Below, in pieces: positions 1 to 13,029 of a DNA stretch of 64,000 bases. Made by a program: the position numbers and the translations under genes. This DNA comes from Bolinopsis microptera (Eukaryota > Ctenophora > Tentaculata > Lobata > Bolinopsidae). The stretch is taken from NCBI RefSeq assembly GCF_026151205.1, contig NC_087081.1:6939246-7003245 (forward strand). Direction: 5' to 3'. How positions within the stretch are numbered: the stretch's first letter is position 1; each line of letters opens with the position of its first letter. A model generated the notes under the pieces. That model made no database searches. It saw only the letters and a list, made by a program, of their open reading frames with translations, and was not told where the DNA came from.

Positions 1-1878
1 TTTGTGTCAGTATGCATGGAGCTTTAGAATTAATACTGTTTTAGTAGTTAAAAGATGGTATAATTCTTTTATTTTAAAACTGTATTTTTTGAAATTCTCG
101 TGCCATGCTCCGAGTTTTATTAGTATTTTTTATTGTGTGCTAAACAACAAATGAGGCCCGTCTTTTTTTCAGTCTGCTTCCCTCTAAGAACACTAGTTTT
201 GGGATAATTTAGTTGTTTAAATAATATTTATAATTTGGTAGAATCCTTTAAAAAACAAAATTCTTTTGTTGTTTCCTTGTCTGGCTTCACGGGGACATGT
301 AATTGCAGAATGCACGGTCTTTATACTTTTATAATATCTGTTTGGTAGCTGCCACCCTAACTAGTCATTACTTATATTATCAATATCTGCACTTTGTTCA
401 ACTTTATAGTCCAGTTAACGGTCGTTATTATTCATTTATTATTGGAGATTTTTTTAACAAGTTGCAGTGCTAAGATATCAGTATGATTTAGAGAAAGTGT
501 GCAGTTTACTAGGTAAGGAACAATTAATGTAGTGATAAAGTTTGAACAGCACACGATGATGGGCTGAATGTGAGTTTTGTTTGGGACTTGCTGATAACTA
601 ACTAGCTAATACTGACTCTTCTATGCGATGTATATTGTCCACATCACGGTTGAGTAGTCGTCATATTCTTAATGTTCAGTCATTGTTAGGGGGTATTGTA
701 GTGTGTAGTTCGATCTTTTCTGCGTCGATTTGATATTATTTATACTTTCTTGATGTTATCTGTTTTCAATGTTTTCAGTTCATAATAAGTACCAGTTAAT
801 ATCAACAACCAAATAATCCTAAAAAGTGACAAAATAACCTATGACATATTCAGTATTGAATAATGTAATGGGATGATACTTTAAACAGGTGTAGCCAGTC
901 CACACCCTGGCTCCATGATATGAAGGACTTGTTTTAATTCTAAATGGGAAGCTCTAATATGACAATGCAGTGACAGGAGTACAGCAATTGTTTATAATGG
1001 CGCGAGCGGTCACCCCCTGTATAAAAGCTCGCCCTTCAGGCACGTGCTTGTACTAATAATAAACTAGTGTTTTAAACTAATTACAACACTACGAATCTAT
1101 TACATTTGTAGAGTATTGGTACGGAAGTGCTTCAACATGGTGGGCTGGTGTAGCAAGTCCTGGCTCCTTAATATAAAGGACTTGCCTTTCAGCTGGTGTT
1201 TATAATTAATGACGCCAGGTACGGGGGTAGTTCATTAATTATTTATTTCATTTTATAAAACTTGACAGCACAATATGGTGTTAATAAACATTTTTATAGA
1301 TTCTTCCACCTAATTTTGGACGAATACATCCTTTGTATTCTTCTTCTTCTTCGTAGGGGGCAGTGGTCTTTACTACTTAGGAATAGATCAAAACCACTAT
1401 AAGATAGAGCATTGTAGTCACTAGTTACAATTATAAAAGGACAGCTAACGAAATACTGAAATAGAGATGAGACTTATTAGAATGAGCTACTGGGTACTGG
1501 GTAGTTCTGTCAGATTACAGAGAGGGAGGGTCTTCTAATAATTTAACATTCTGTGGGTGTATGAAAGTGCACTGTATTAAACCTTACAACTACAATAACT
1601 GTTTACAGAATCAAGTTTAGACAAATGGATACAAATTCTTTCAAAAAATTTCTTTAATGCGAGGTTTAGTAGGTTTTAGAATCTAAGTCGTTGATTAAGA
1701 AAAGAAACAAACCTAGTCAACAGCAGAGCAGAAGTGCAGGTTTCTTGTGAATAATAATCTGTTTGTTGGTAGCACAGTGGGTAAAGTGTCTCAACTTACC
1801 CCACTTCAGAAGAATCAGAAGAAATTGAACCCAACCAATAGAACAATCAACACGGTTCCAATAAGGCTTCACTTTCGC
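1..1878. other. AT-rich non-coding stretch
   Basis: No reading frame here looks coding; the best (71 codons near 1747) has no recognisable motif. A TATAAAAG at about 1020 sits downstream of a GC-richer patch and could be a core promoter, but no transcript can be tied to it. The only structure found is the repeat pair at 889-1190, listed separately. Confidence 0.5.
889..1190 (+). repeat. Direct pair of a 40-bp dispersed motif
   Basis: A motif of roughly 40 bp occurs at 889-928 and again at 1148-1190 in the same orientation. The shared core reads GTGTAGC-AGTCC, then CCTGGCTCC, then AAGGACTTG with a few substitutions between. The spacing is about 260 bp. It may be the remains of a short interspersed element or a local duplication. 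Confidence 0.5.
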
Positions 1879-2500
1879 TTAATATCAGTTTCTACAAGAG
1901 AGCTAATTATGTTCTGCAGATTTCTGGGTTCTATAAGTATAACGCTTCTGACTTTTGATTAACACTGTCCTGAAAATAGACACTCTTTCTGCTGTCTAGT
2001 TAGTACAGTCAAATACGTCCTAATTTAAGCCTTTGGCGGACAAAATTCGCAACAAAGCGATTTTAACGGGAAATGGTCGGGACAGGTTTCAGGAATCATT
2101 CCAGAGAATTCCCAAAATTTCTGACTTGAGGTAATTGTGGATTTTGCTCAGGTCGGAAATTTTGGGAATTCTCTGGAATGATTCCTGGGACCTGTCCCGA
2201 CCATACCCGTTAAAATCGCTTTGTTGCGAATTTTGTCCGACAAAAAGACGTATTTGACTGTACTAAGTGGAAAAGTCATGAAAATAGACACTCTTTCGAT
2301 TGTTTTAGTCCAGGTGTCTGTCATGGCAAAAGGTATTTTTCAGTTCAAACATCTAATATCAGTTTCTATAAGAAAGCAAATAATGTTCAGCAGATGACTG
2401 GCTTTTGATTAACACTGTCATGAAAATAGACATTGTTTCAAATAATGTCTAGTGGAAACGTATTTAGTCCAGGTGTCTGTCATGAAAAAAGATAGTTTCT
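1879..2500 (+). repeat. Diverged two-copy tandem duplication
   Basis: Two diverged copies of a segment of about 150-200 bp lie in tandem. Shared landmarks are AATATCAGTTTCTA (1881 and 2354), TTTTGATTAACACTGTC, GAAAATAGACA and TCCAGGTGTCTGTCATG. The first copy is interrupted by the MITE at 2001-2265; the second is uninterrupted and so records the empty insertion site. Confidence 0.75.
2001..2265. mobile_element. Foldback MITE, 265 bp, TIR TAGTACAGTCAAATACGTC
   Basis: The ends are perfect inverted copies of TAGTACAGTCAAATACGTC, and the arms stay mostly complementary almost to the centre (for example GGAATTCTCTGGAATGATTC on one side and its complement on the other). Comparison with the paralogous empty site near 2447 (GTCTAGTGGAAA) gives the filled site GTCTAGT-element-AGTGGAAA, a 3-bp AGT duplication. 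The alternative reading is a mariner-type element starting CAGTC with a TA duplication at 2004-2005 and 2261-2262. It has no coding capacity. Confidence 0.85.
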
Positions 2501-5190
2501 TTTTCTTCTTCAGTTCCCTCACCCGATTTCACGTCCCCTAAAGTTAACCTTAACGCTGGAGATACTGAGATATGTTGCTTGCATGTCTGAGAGCACAACA
2601 AGTGTATGAACGGTTAAGGGTTGTACCCTATAAATAGCTATACATGATTGATTATGAACGAATAATTATGATATTATACGCTGTATATTGGTCATTACAG
2701 GCTGTCTAGGATCGGTGAGACAGTCGGTTAGTGTCTCAGAGGCTGTACAGTGATTTTACTGATATATTTCATAACACTTCCACTTTTGCCCACTCGTAAT
2801 GCATGATATTTTTGTAGGAAGATATACTGGACTTGAGGTTCATTTACTTTTGAGGTTTTTTAACTTGTGCAGGCGCGGTCTGTCCGGAATCTGAATTGCA
2901 GATGATTTGAATAAATGCATCTTATTGGAATCCGACAAGGTTTATTACAATTGAGTCGATAAAAAATATCGTTTTCTGTCAGCCAATAGCGGATACTTAT
3001 AAGCTGATTAGATGCATGTATATTATGTTTTATCGTGCAAAACAGCTTAGCTTATGAGCTTTAGTTTATTAACTTAAGATATTAAGTTTAGATATACGGC
3101 CCCCTGTAGGTACACAGGAAATTATATTACGTTCTTGAACTTTGGTTTCTTTTCATCCACCGTCTTGCTCTTGTGAAGCCACCACTTTGTAGCAAATGGC
3201 ATGTACTCGTAGCTTTTTTCTGTTTGGATAACGTCAAGTAGTTGAGTTTTCAATCATTTCATTTACTTACAATGAAGTTCATCAGCTTCTTCGTTGCCAC
3301 ACAGTGTATGCTAATACCCATAATTTTCTTGTGGAGCTTTTTATTTATTAAATACTTTCCAAATTTTACAGAGTACGTACACCAATAAATTAGAACCGTT
3401 CGGAAATATTGCCCCCAGCTGTAAAATATGAATGTCACCCAAACACGGTAAACACACAGTGAAATATGTCCGCAATTACTTGGATCCATTAAAATAGAGG
3501 ACTTGAATGGAGGACTCTAGTTGAGATAGTTAGATAAAGTCAATCTTCATAAAATATATAGAGGACTAGTTTAGATACGTCCTAATAGTCATTCTTCATG
3601 AATGTGCGTGACTTTGCCGAATTACAATACAAGTATTGTAATCCTACAAATTTTTAAATAGCTGTAAATCACGAATATTTATGAACATACTTATGAACAT
3701 CAACTGTATAATGTCTCCCGGTTGAAATAGATATACAGGATACGGAGAGTTAAGATAGCTTCCTGAGAGAGCATGTCAAACTTTTGTGTAGCGAGATATG
3801 GTCCAACTGAGATCTCTCTTTACTCGAGCTGGTATGTCTAGAGCAAACATGAATTCGCTATTATTAGTTAGTTAGTTAAAGTTATATTGTTAGTTAGTTA
3901 AGTTACATTGTTAGTTAGATAAGTCATATTGTTAGTTACTTAAGTGGCGTGAGCTTCTATTTCCCATTCTCCAGGATAGACCAGAGAGCGTTTGTTGGGA
4001 TCACACGTTTCTAAGATCCACTCTGTAGGCACGTGTCCAGTTTATAGAGGTGTTATAGGTTGTACCTTGGTAAGCACTGAGACAAGCCTAGGGTAAAATA
4101 CAAGGTTCTGAGCGACAGCGCACATTGGCTCCTTTCATCTTTTCCGCGGTAGATTCACTATTGGTTACCGTAGTTTATATGCACGTCGGCAGTAATAAAT
4201 AACTTTATAAAGAAATATTATAAGGCATTCTTTAACATGCGTCTAGATGTCATCGATAAACAGTTTTGTAAAATAAAGATTATTACTTAGTTCTTATTTT
4301 AACGACAAAATGTTATTCAATCCTAGTTAGAAGAACCGCCCTGACATAAAGATATTCAATATCTATTGTCGGTTATATGAGCGGGATAGAACACCCTACT
4401 TCATTTCATTTTACAGAGACATTGTCTACCTAGTTTTGTGCCTGATAAAGTTCAAGTTTCTCACCCCTAATCTCCTGTGTCAGCTCCTAGTAATTGTTAT
4501 CAGATAACAGGTTGTTTAGCCATTCATCTGTCTCAATGAGCGGTAACATCCTGATTATATATTACATTCCTGAGATTTACAGGTTTTTCAGATGATTAAT
4601 TCTGTATTGATGGTCCGATAGTCTTACTGTTTTGCTCGTGCACTTTTATACTAATTTACTATTATTACATGCGAATCTGAATCATTGTTTTTGAATTCCA
4701 GATAGATGGCCCCAGTCGACTTAACAGGAAAAAGAAACTCTCCGAATAACAATTTTACCATACAAATATAATATGTGTGACATATATATGTCACACCCTT
4801 TAAAATGTAACTAAAATAAAAAGTGCTCGTAAAAATAAAATACATCACAACGAAACTGCGAAATATCAGTTTTGTTAGTAGTTAGCCTAACTCCAATCTT
4901 AATTTTACGCGTCTTTAAACAATTTAATGATAGATTAACATGCTACAAAGAAATTTGAAGTCGGCGCTTACTTGTTTTGTTATGGCTATTAGAGGGCTAA
5001 TATAATTAGATATATTTAAAAGATGGCTGTTAGCCGGCTGTTACCGTAATAACTGGTTAATAGCCAGTAGGCCTATTTGCGAGTGAGGTCGCCCCAGAAG
5101 TCTGTTCGAATTATCATCACCCTGTATCTCTAATTTTGTCACCTTGTACCTCTCATGATGTTTAATCAGATCACTTGATACGCAACCCTC
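2501..5190. other. Non-coding stretch with short TTAGTTAG-type repeats
   Basis: No gene is recognisable on either strand. At 3868-3945 there are four imperfect copies of a roughly 23-bp unit around ATTGTTAGTTAGTTAAGTTA. A palindrome around TGTGACATATATATGTCACA lies near 4772. Everything else looks like unconstrained AT-rich sequence. Confidence 0.5.
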
Positions 5191-5303
5191 GATATATCTC
5201 ATCTCTCAGTACCAAATACAGTACCCCTTGATATATCTCATCTCTCAGTACCAAATACAGTACCCCTTGATATATCTCATCTCTCAGTACCAAATACAGT
5301 ACC
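5191..5303. repeat. 39-bp tandem repeat, about 2.9 copies
   Basis: The unit starts GATATATCTCATCTCTCAGT and continues with ACCAAATACAGTACCCCTT. Copies are essentially identical, so a 95-codon frame that runs through them is a by-product of the 39-bp (multiple of three) period. Confidence 0.9.
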
Positions 5304-5683
5304 ATAAAAGTGTAGTAAAAGTTGAGCGGAATTATCAGATGAGTTTACTAATTCTACCGTATCGCTGGACAACTCTTGCTTTCCTTCTGTTAACAGACTA
5401 CTGTTGGTTTCCCCGCTCTTCGTCTCTAGTCTCTACTAATACATGCCCGTCCTGCAACTCATCTTCTACAATTACAAGCTCAATTTCGTTTCTTTCTTCT
5501 TTCATCTCCGTGTAGAAGGATCTATATCAAGATGTAGTATAGCTGAAAAATACTAATTTGGACGAATTAGTCCCAGCAATTCGACCTGTTTTAGTTTTCA
5601 GATACAACGACATGGCAGATAATTTAATCATACGCTACATTTAGTCATACCAAAATTCGACAGAGTCGAACTTTAGGGTTTGT

Positions 5684-5827
5684 CGAACTAGGGTACGTAT
5701 CGAACTAGGGTACGTATCGAACTAAGGGTACGTATCGAACTAGGGTACGTATAGAACTAGGGTACGTATCAAACTAGGGTACGTATTGAACTAGGGTACG
5801 TATCGAACTAGGATACGTATCGAACTA
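5684..5827. repeat. 17-bp tandem repeat CGAACTAGGGTACGTAT
   Basis: About eight copies of CGAACTAGGGTACGTAT with single-base variants such as TATAGAACTAG, ATCAAACTAG and one-base insertions. The CGAACT word also appears just upstream at about 5667, suggesting expansion from a local seed. Confidence 0.9.
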
Positions 5828-7202
5828 TAGTAGTATAGTACGTGTTATACGCCAATCTAACTTTAGCTTATGTTTTTCCTTACTTCATTAGCCTAAAACT
5901 ATTCGTCAGAACAGACCGTAAAATTGTGCCAAGCAATATTTCTGATAATTCCGCCCGAATTTATAATGACAAATGACGGTGCTTTAATAAATGAAAACAA
6001 TTATAATTGCATTGAAGGTAGGGAAAATTCCCTTCACTTATGCTGGACTTCCCTGCACTTTTAAGAGTGTGGACAATAGACCGTGTTGTATTGCTGACTG
6101 CCAACCTTTTCGCTGTAACCTACAACTTGTATTGCAATGTTTGATAATGTACGAGCACTCATCCCAGACGGCCTAGTTTTTTTACAAGAATCTTGCATCC
6201 TATAGGAAATTTTCCTTAAGCTTGTACGGTCCCAATACTCCTTTATAAACTATATAAATATTTGTTTACAAACTATATCGTCGGAACATTCCCATCTGTT
6301 GAAAGGTATTAGGTTTTTTTAAACCCATTTCCTGAACAGGATCAGATTTGCGTAGCATTCCTTCTCGTTTTCCAGGCATGTCTTTTTCTGGAAAGAATGC
6401 TGCTAATAATGTGCTAAATAAGCCTGTTCGGTTGACATGATTCACATGTTCATATTATGCGCATATTCTTACTTTCCTTCCTCCCACTTCCAGTGGCGAT
6501 AACTAATTAATTAATTAATGACGCGACTTGTCACCATGACATATTGTTCGATAATTTAGTACGTAGTAATTTAGTTTTCGTAATACTGATACGATTAAGT
6601 TGCAATTGTATCAGCTATTCTAGCAACTAATTCTCACCTGTGGAGGAGGCATGATAATTATGGAACGTTTTTCATTTTCCTTCGTTTGCTATCTTTAGAA
6701 GCTTTAACCTAAATCCTATTTTTGTTTTATCACATATTATTGAATATGGTGTGGAGGCATACTCTCGACGAACATTTTGACGTTGTTGATTTCATATTCT
6801 CTCGAATTTTCTGTACACCAATGACACTGCGACTAAAGGAACTAATGACAAATAAAACAATAGCAAAGTAACAAAAATAGCCAATATTTAGGTACAGACG
6901 GTACCTTCTGCTGGGCATATTGGCATTGCTCCATGTTTAATGCACGCGGATTACTGATCCGTGAAGTTGGATTTTTGTTACTCTTAGCCCAGTTCTGTGC
7001 TTAATCAAACTCAAGATCAAAGTAATGATCAAAGTCTCGATCATCAAAGTAATGGGTTTGTCAAAGTAGTGTGAGATGTTTTCTCGACAAATTGAAATAA
7101 AGCGCTTGGTATAGTGATATTCTGTTTTGTAGGCTCTAACTCTAGTCTCTAAGTTGTAGGCTCTCTCCCAATTAACCAGTTACTTCTGTTCCCCTCGGAA
7201 CG
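5828..7202. other. Non-coding stretch, nothing recognised
   Basis: Short open frames at 5991-6176 (+) and 6730-6918 (-) have no family resemblance and no splice-site context. A small (TTAA)n run lies near 6505. I see no RNA gene or element boundary. Confidence 0.45.
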
Positions 7203-9125
7203 TAATTAATACCTCATTCTGTGTAAAACCTTTCAGTCATTAATACCTCATTTTGTGTAAAACCTTTAGTCATTAATACCTCATTCTGTGTAAAACCTTT
7301 CAGTCATTAATACCTCATTTTGTGTAAAACCTTCCAGTCATTAATACCTCATTCTGTGTAAAACCTTTCAGTCATTAATACCTCATTATGTGTAAAACCT
7401 TTCAGTCATTAATACCTCATTCTGTGTAAAACCTTTCAGTCATTAATACCTCATTTTGTGTAAAACCTTTCAGTCATTAATACCTCATTTTGTGTAAAAC
7501 CTTTCAGTCATTAATACCTCATTTTGTGTAAAACCTTTCAGTCATTAATACCTCAGTCTGTGTAAAACCTTCCAGTCATTAATACCTCATTTTGTGTAAA
7601 ACCTGTCAGTCATTAATACCTCATTTTGTGTAAAACCTGTCAGTCATTAATACCTCATTTTGTGTAAAACCTGTCAGTCATTAATACCTCATTTTGTGTA
7701 AAACCTGTCAGTCATTAATACCTCATTCTGTGTAAAACCTGTCAGTCATTAATACCTCATTTTGTGTAAAACCATTCAGTCATTAATACCTCATTTTGTG
7801 TAAAACCTTTCAGTCATTAATACCTCATTCTGTGTAAAACCTTTCAGTCATTAATACATCATTTTGTGTAAAACCTTTCAGTCATTAATACCTCATTTTG
7901 TGTAAAACCTTTCAGTCATTAATACCTCATTCTGTGTAAAACTTTTCAGTCATTAATACCTCATTCTGTGTAAAACCTTTCAGTCATTAATACCTCATTC
8001 TGTGTAAAACCTTTCAGTCATTAATACCTCATTTTGTGTAAAACCTTTCAGTCATTAATACCTCATTCTGTGTAAAACCTTTCAGTCATTAATACCTCAT
8101 TTTGTGTAAAACCTTTCAGTTATTAATACCTCATTCTGTGTAAAACCTTTCAATCATTAATACCTCATTTTGTGTAAAACCTTTCAATCATTAATACCTC
8201 ATTCTGTGTAAAACCTTTCAGTCATTAATACCTCATTCTGTGTAAAACCTTTCAGTCATTAATACCTCATTTTGTGTAAAACCTTTCAGTCATTAATACC
8301 TCATTCTGTGTAAAACCTTTCAGTCATTAATACCTCATTTTGTGTAAAACCTTTCAGTTATTAATACCTCATTTTGTGTAAAACCTTTCAGTCATTAATA
8401 CCTCATTCTGTGTAAAACCTTTCAGTCATTAATACCTCATTCTGTGTAAAACCTTTCAGTCATTAATACCTCATTCTGTGTAAAACCTTTCAGTCATTAA
8501 TACCTCATTTTGTGTAAAACCTTTCAGTCATTAATACCTCATTTTGTGTAAAACCTTTCAGTCATTAATACCTCATTTTGTGTAAAACCTTTCAGTTATT
8601 AATACCTCATTCTGTGTAAAACCATTCAATCATTAATACCTCATTTTGTGTAAAACCTTTCAGTTATTAATACCTCATTCTGTGTAAAACCTTTCAGTCA
8701 TTAATACCTCATTTTGTGTAAAACCTTTCAGTTATTAATACCTCATTCTGTGTAAAACCTTTCAGTCATTAATACCTCATTTTGTGTAAAACCTTTCAGT
8801 CATTAATACCTCATTTTGTGTAAAACCTTTCAGTCATTAATACCTCATTCTGTGTAAAACCTTTCAGTCATTAATACCTCATTCTGTGTAAAACCTTTCA
8901 GTCATTAATACCTCATTTTGTGTAAAACCTTTCAGTCATTAATACCACATTCTGTGTAAAACCTTTCAGTCATTAATACCTCATTCTGTGTAAAACTTTT
9001 CAGTCATTAATACCTCATTTTGTGTAAAACCTTTCAGTCATTAATACCTCATTCTGTGTAAAACCTTTCAGTCATTAATACCTAATTCTGTGTAAAACCT
9101 TTCAGTCATTAATACCTCATTTTGT
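7203..9125. repeat. 34-bp minisatellite, about 56 copies
   Basis: A 1.9-kb array of a 34-bp unit, CAGTCATTAATACCTCATTT followed by TGTGTAAAACCTTT. The most frequent variant is a T/C dimorphism (CATTTTGTG versus CATTCTGTG), with others such as CTGTCAG, CTTTCAA and CAGTTAT. Variants are interspersed, and runs of the CTGTCAG variant cluster at about 7605-7740, a sign of local unit duplication. One unit near 7268 lacks a C. Stop codons in every frame exclude coding. Confidence 0.97.
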
Positions 9126-9297
9126 CTTGAACCAAGGAATCATTTATATTAATAGACTCGTTGAAGTGTCCTCCTATTAAAGTATTAACAACTTGTCAAA
9201 TTCTCGCAATTCCTTGGCTTGACAGACAGTTACAGCTTGCAGTTAGAGTCAAGACCATTATTTGAGCCCTTGTCAATATTTTGTTCGATATTTACAT

Positions 9298-9395
9298 CCT
9301 CTACCTGCCGCCCCTCTCCATTTTATTCCAGCTAAATAGTAAACCCCTCCTCTACCTGCCACCCTCTCCATTTTATTTCAGCTAAATAGTAAACC
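9298..9395. repeat. About 50-bp duplication, two copies
   Basis: Two copies of a unit beginning CCTCTACCTGCC and ending CAGCTAAATAGTAAACC, differing by a few bases (CCGCCCCTC versus CCACCCTC). The 3' flank up to 10676 has no recognisable gene. Confidence 0.85.
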
Positions 9396-10676
9396 CTGAT
9401 TTGGAGCCATGTATGTAGTTGTACTCCTGCTGTAATCTTAACATTGACCCAGATATTATTGACCTATAGAAACTGAATACTAAACGGCAGGTGGTGAAGG
9501 TTTAGAGGGGTGAAAAGTCCTGTCATCTTTTGTTCTCGTGATAAATGTTAATGACTAATGACTAATGGGGATCGAGGATTCGTCAATAGATTTCTGAAGA
9601 AAAGGAGTTAAATTTTCTATAAATCCCCATCTTATAGTATTATTAGTATTACCAGTATCATTATGTCTAATATATTGACTTCACGTGCATACTCCGTTTA
9701 ATCATCCTCCCTCGTACGAATAAAACAATCGGTATCAATGACAAACTATTAGTTTCTTGTAGTTTACGGAGTCACAATAGATAGTTATAACTAAAAGTAT
9801 ACTCTTATAACTTACATATTTGTCACATGAAAACGACATTTCGCACCATTTACCCATTGTTTCAATGATGAAGCTCGTGTTCGGTAGCTTTTATATGTTG
9901 AAAAGCTATGAATGTTGCAAGGCCCGCTGCCTGCAGTTAAACCCTTGTCCAATGTCCATTGTTCAACATTAGAAAAGCTGTGAATAGATGAATAGATAGC
10001 ACCGCTTACAGTTAAACGATATTCGGTATTAACTGGACCAACTCCTTTATAAACTATATCGTCATTAAAGTCATCTTTACCGGTTCTTTACGACATTTGG
10101 TCCTAAATTAAAATCAGTAACTCAGTTATTCTGAGAAATTTGATTTCATGTTAACTCAAATATAGGATTTTTTTCAGAATGTAAATATGTTCATAAATGG
10201 AAAGTGTAACATCCTTCGAAAGTGTAACATCCTTCGCTCTTTCTATTCTACTGCTTGTATTTAGAACCGTGATGATTATTCAAGCCTTTGTCGATATATT
10301 TGTCTGTCGATAGTAGATCGTTTCAAGACATTTTCAGATTTTTTTTCTGAATAGACTCAGTGATGAAAATATTCTAATGAAGGTATAAGTTCTGGAATAG
10401 AAATAGAACATTGTCATCATTGAGTATATTCAGAAAAATCAGAAATTTTCTTAAAAGAATCATCAAATAACACTACACGGCTTAATCAAATCAGTAGATC
10501 GTTTTCTACTTTCGAGTTTATTTTATTTGCCTGGTTTAAAATCTCCATATCAGCTCATTCCTGTCTAACGAATATTTCTCTCCGTCTCACGAACAATGAC
10601 ACAGTTTTTTCTCGGAGCTTCAGTTTAATTTCCAGTTAAATTGAATGTGATTTATTATCGATAAGGGGACTATTAA
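9396..10676. other. Non-coding stretch, nothing recognised
   Basis: AT-rich sequence without a convincing reading frame. A tandem doublet around AGTGTAACATCCTTCG occurs near 10202-10236. Nothing else with structure was seen. Confidence 0.45.
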
Positions 10677-12076
10677 GGGGAGATACACCAAAACCGTTTT
10701 TGCTCCGAACATCGATTTTATTTTATATTATTTTTAAATAGACAAAAATAATAAGATTGTACACCTTCAAACATTTTTAAAAATATTCCCTCATCGAGAA
10801 AAAAAATATTTTTCTTTTTCGAAAATTTTTAAAATTTGGAGAAGTCTGTCACTGTAATACCGATAGTTCGGCCATTTAAAAAGTTTTTTAGCTGATTTTT
10901 TTACTGAACATTACTTACACTCCGTACTAGAAGCCATTGAAAGGATTATATAATTGAACAATAAATGACCAAGTTACAGACCGAACAAGGTGAAAAAAGA
11001 AAAATTGGGATTTTTGCCTACCACCAAAGTTGTACATTTCACCACCCACCCAGGTCATCAGATATCGCTTCAAAAATTCTTGTGAGTGTAGTTGATGATC
11101 ATGGCAAGCTTTTTGGAACCGGATTTCTCTCAATTTTGAGTTTTAAGCTATGCAATGTGGCCTCAAACGACTTAGTAAAATTCATCGTAAAAAAGGGCAA
11201 AAAAGGCAGATTTAAGGCTTAAAATGCCTATAACTCAAAAAGTGTCAGTTTTTTTGAAATAATTTTTACAGGATCGTAATCAGCTTGGTAAGACGAATCT
11301 TTTAGTACGACATTTATAATATTCAAAGCCACAAAATTTGTAAAAAAATGTGTACAATTTGTACAGAATTTATACAAGGGGGGACCCTTGTGTTCGAGCT
11401 AGAAAATTATTTAAGACAATTTGTCTTCTAAAAGCACCTATTTGGTACTAAAAGATTCGTCTTACCAAGCTGATTACGATTCTGTAAAAATTATTTCAAA
11501 AAAACTGACACTTTTTGAGTTATAGGCATTTTAAGCCTTAAATCTGCCTTTTTTGCCCTTTTTTACGATGAATTTTACTAAGTCGTTTGAGGCCACATTG
11601 CATAGCTTAAAACTCAAAATTGAGAGAAATCCGGTTCCAAAAAGCTTGCCATGATCATCAACTACACTCACAAGAATTTTTGAAGCGATATCTGATGACC
11701 TGGGTGGGTGGTGAAATGTACAACTTTGGTGGTAGGCAAAAATCCCAATTTTTCTTTTTTCACCTTGTTCGGTCTGTAACTTGGTCATTTATTGTTCAAT
11801 TATATAATCCTTTCAATGGCTTCTAGTACGGAGTGTAAGTAATGTTCAGTAAAAAAATCAGCTAAAAAACTTTTTAAATGGCCGAACTATCGGTATTACA
11901 GTGACAGACTTCTCCAAATTTTAAAAATTTTCGAAAAAGAAAAATATTTTTTTTCTCGATGAGGGAATATTTTTAAAAATGTTTGAAGGTGTACAATCTT
12001 ATTATTTTTGTCTATTTAAAAATAATATAAAATAAAATCGATGTTCGGAGCAAAAACGGTTTTGGTGTATCTCCCC
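10677..12076. mobile_element. 1400-bp foldback transposon with 632-bp inverted arms and TTAA target sites
   Basis: The left arm (10677-11308) and right arm (11445-12076) are inverted copies of exactly equal length, 632 bp, around a 136-bp loop. I noticed only one arm-to-arm mismatch (near 11274 versus 11479). The element starts GGGGAGATACACCAAAACC, ends in its complement, and is bounded on both sides by TTAA (10673-10676 and 12077-12080), as expected for a TTAA-targeting transposon such as the piggyBac superfamily. The termini are not the canonical piggyBac CCY type, so the assignment is tentative. An 85-codon open frame appears mirror-wise in both arms (10965-11222 + and 11531-11788 -); it has no recognisable motif and is probably not coding. 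The arm similarity implies a young element or arm-to-arm gene conversion. Confidence 0.93.
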
Positions 12077-13029
12077 TTAATATCTAATATCTCTCTACCG
12101 CCCCCTGTATTTAGAGCTCTGTCCATCGTTCGTAACGTTACACAGCACTTTGTTAAACTTAAAACGAACCTCACGATTTTATTTTAATTCTCAATCCAAA
12201 TTTCGTTATTTTGATAAAACTCGATAAGTGGATAAGTGGATTGTTTCCTACTTTCTAGTATAGTAAAATAGAGAATATAGATATTACATTTTGAGTCGTC
12301 TAGGCATCCTGGTATAGCTAGGTGGAAACTTCAATCTCTGCAGATGTAACCAAAACGTTAATCGGCATGCAGCAGGCCTTTTTATGTTACACATATAAGT
12401 TTTTAAACTGACGCCTCAATTTGCGATGATAGAAAAATTACTTGCTGGCAAATTAGGCGAGGGGATATCTTATATTTGTATTGACTGTTACTTAAAACCC
12501 CTTTAACCGATTTAAAATTGTGTTGTACTCTCCTTTCACGAGTGTACACGTCATTTTAGACTACTAGTTCTTGAGTTCTTCTTCCTATGTGGTAATTGGC
12601 CTTTTGTTATTAACCTCATTACACACGGTTAGCAAGCTGTTTCCACCTCAATTTCCTTAATTAGGCTTATTTGTCACCTCTTTTGTTTACTCTACAGATT
12701 GACATGTTTAGTTGTACCCTATTTGGATGATATTAGTTTAAGATCTTATCACGTGACCGGCATATGTGTCACGTGAATAGTATGTAGTATTTAGAGGCAG
12801 TGAGAGAGACTGTCGGGGACTCTTACTTTGGTACGGATTGTCTTACTGTATTACTCTTGATAATTTTATTCTCCTATTTTCACCACTAGTTTCTTTTGTA
12901 CCCCATACACCCCTTACTTCAACTCGCGGTTTTTAGAGGTTCTCAATTCTCAAAATAACCCTCCAATTTAAATTAAATGTACAGTCAAAGTATGTTCAGA
13001 TTTCACGCAGAACTACCGCGATGCCCTCT
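12077..13029. other. Non-coding stretch, nothing recognised
   Basis: No gene or element is apparent. A tiny GATAAGTG doublet lies near 12224. Flanking transposons on both sides suggest this is intergenic sequence. Confidence 0.45.

Noticed and set aside
1018..1027. TATAAAAG as a promoter
   Set aside because: TATA-like words are expected often in AT-rich DNA, and no transcription unit follows.
7203..9125. Regular repeats that could suggest a CRISPR array
   Set aside because: Units are contiguous with no unique spacers, and the genome is eukaryotic.
10965..11788. Mirrored 85-codon and 68-codon open frames in the foldback element
   Set aside because: They are identical only because the arms are identical; there is no known domain, no splice or promoter context, and no other support for coding.
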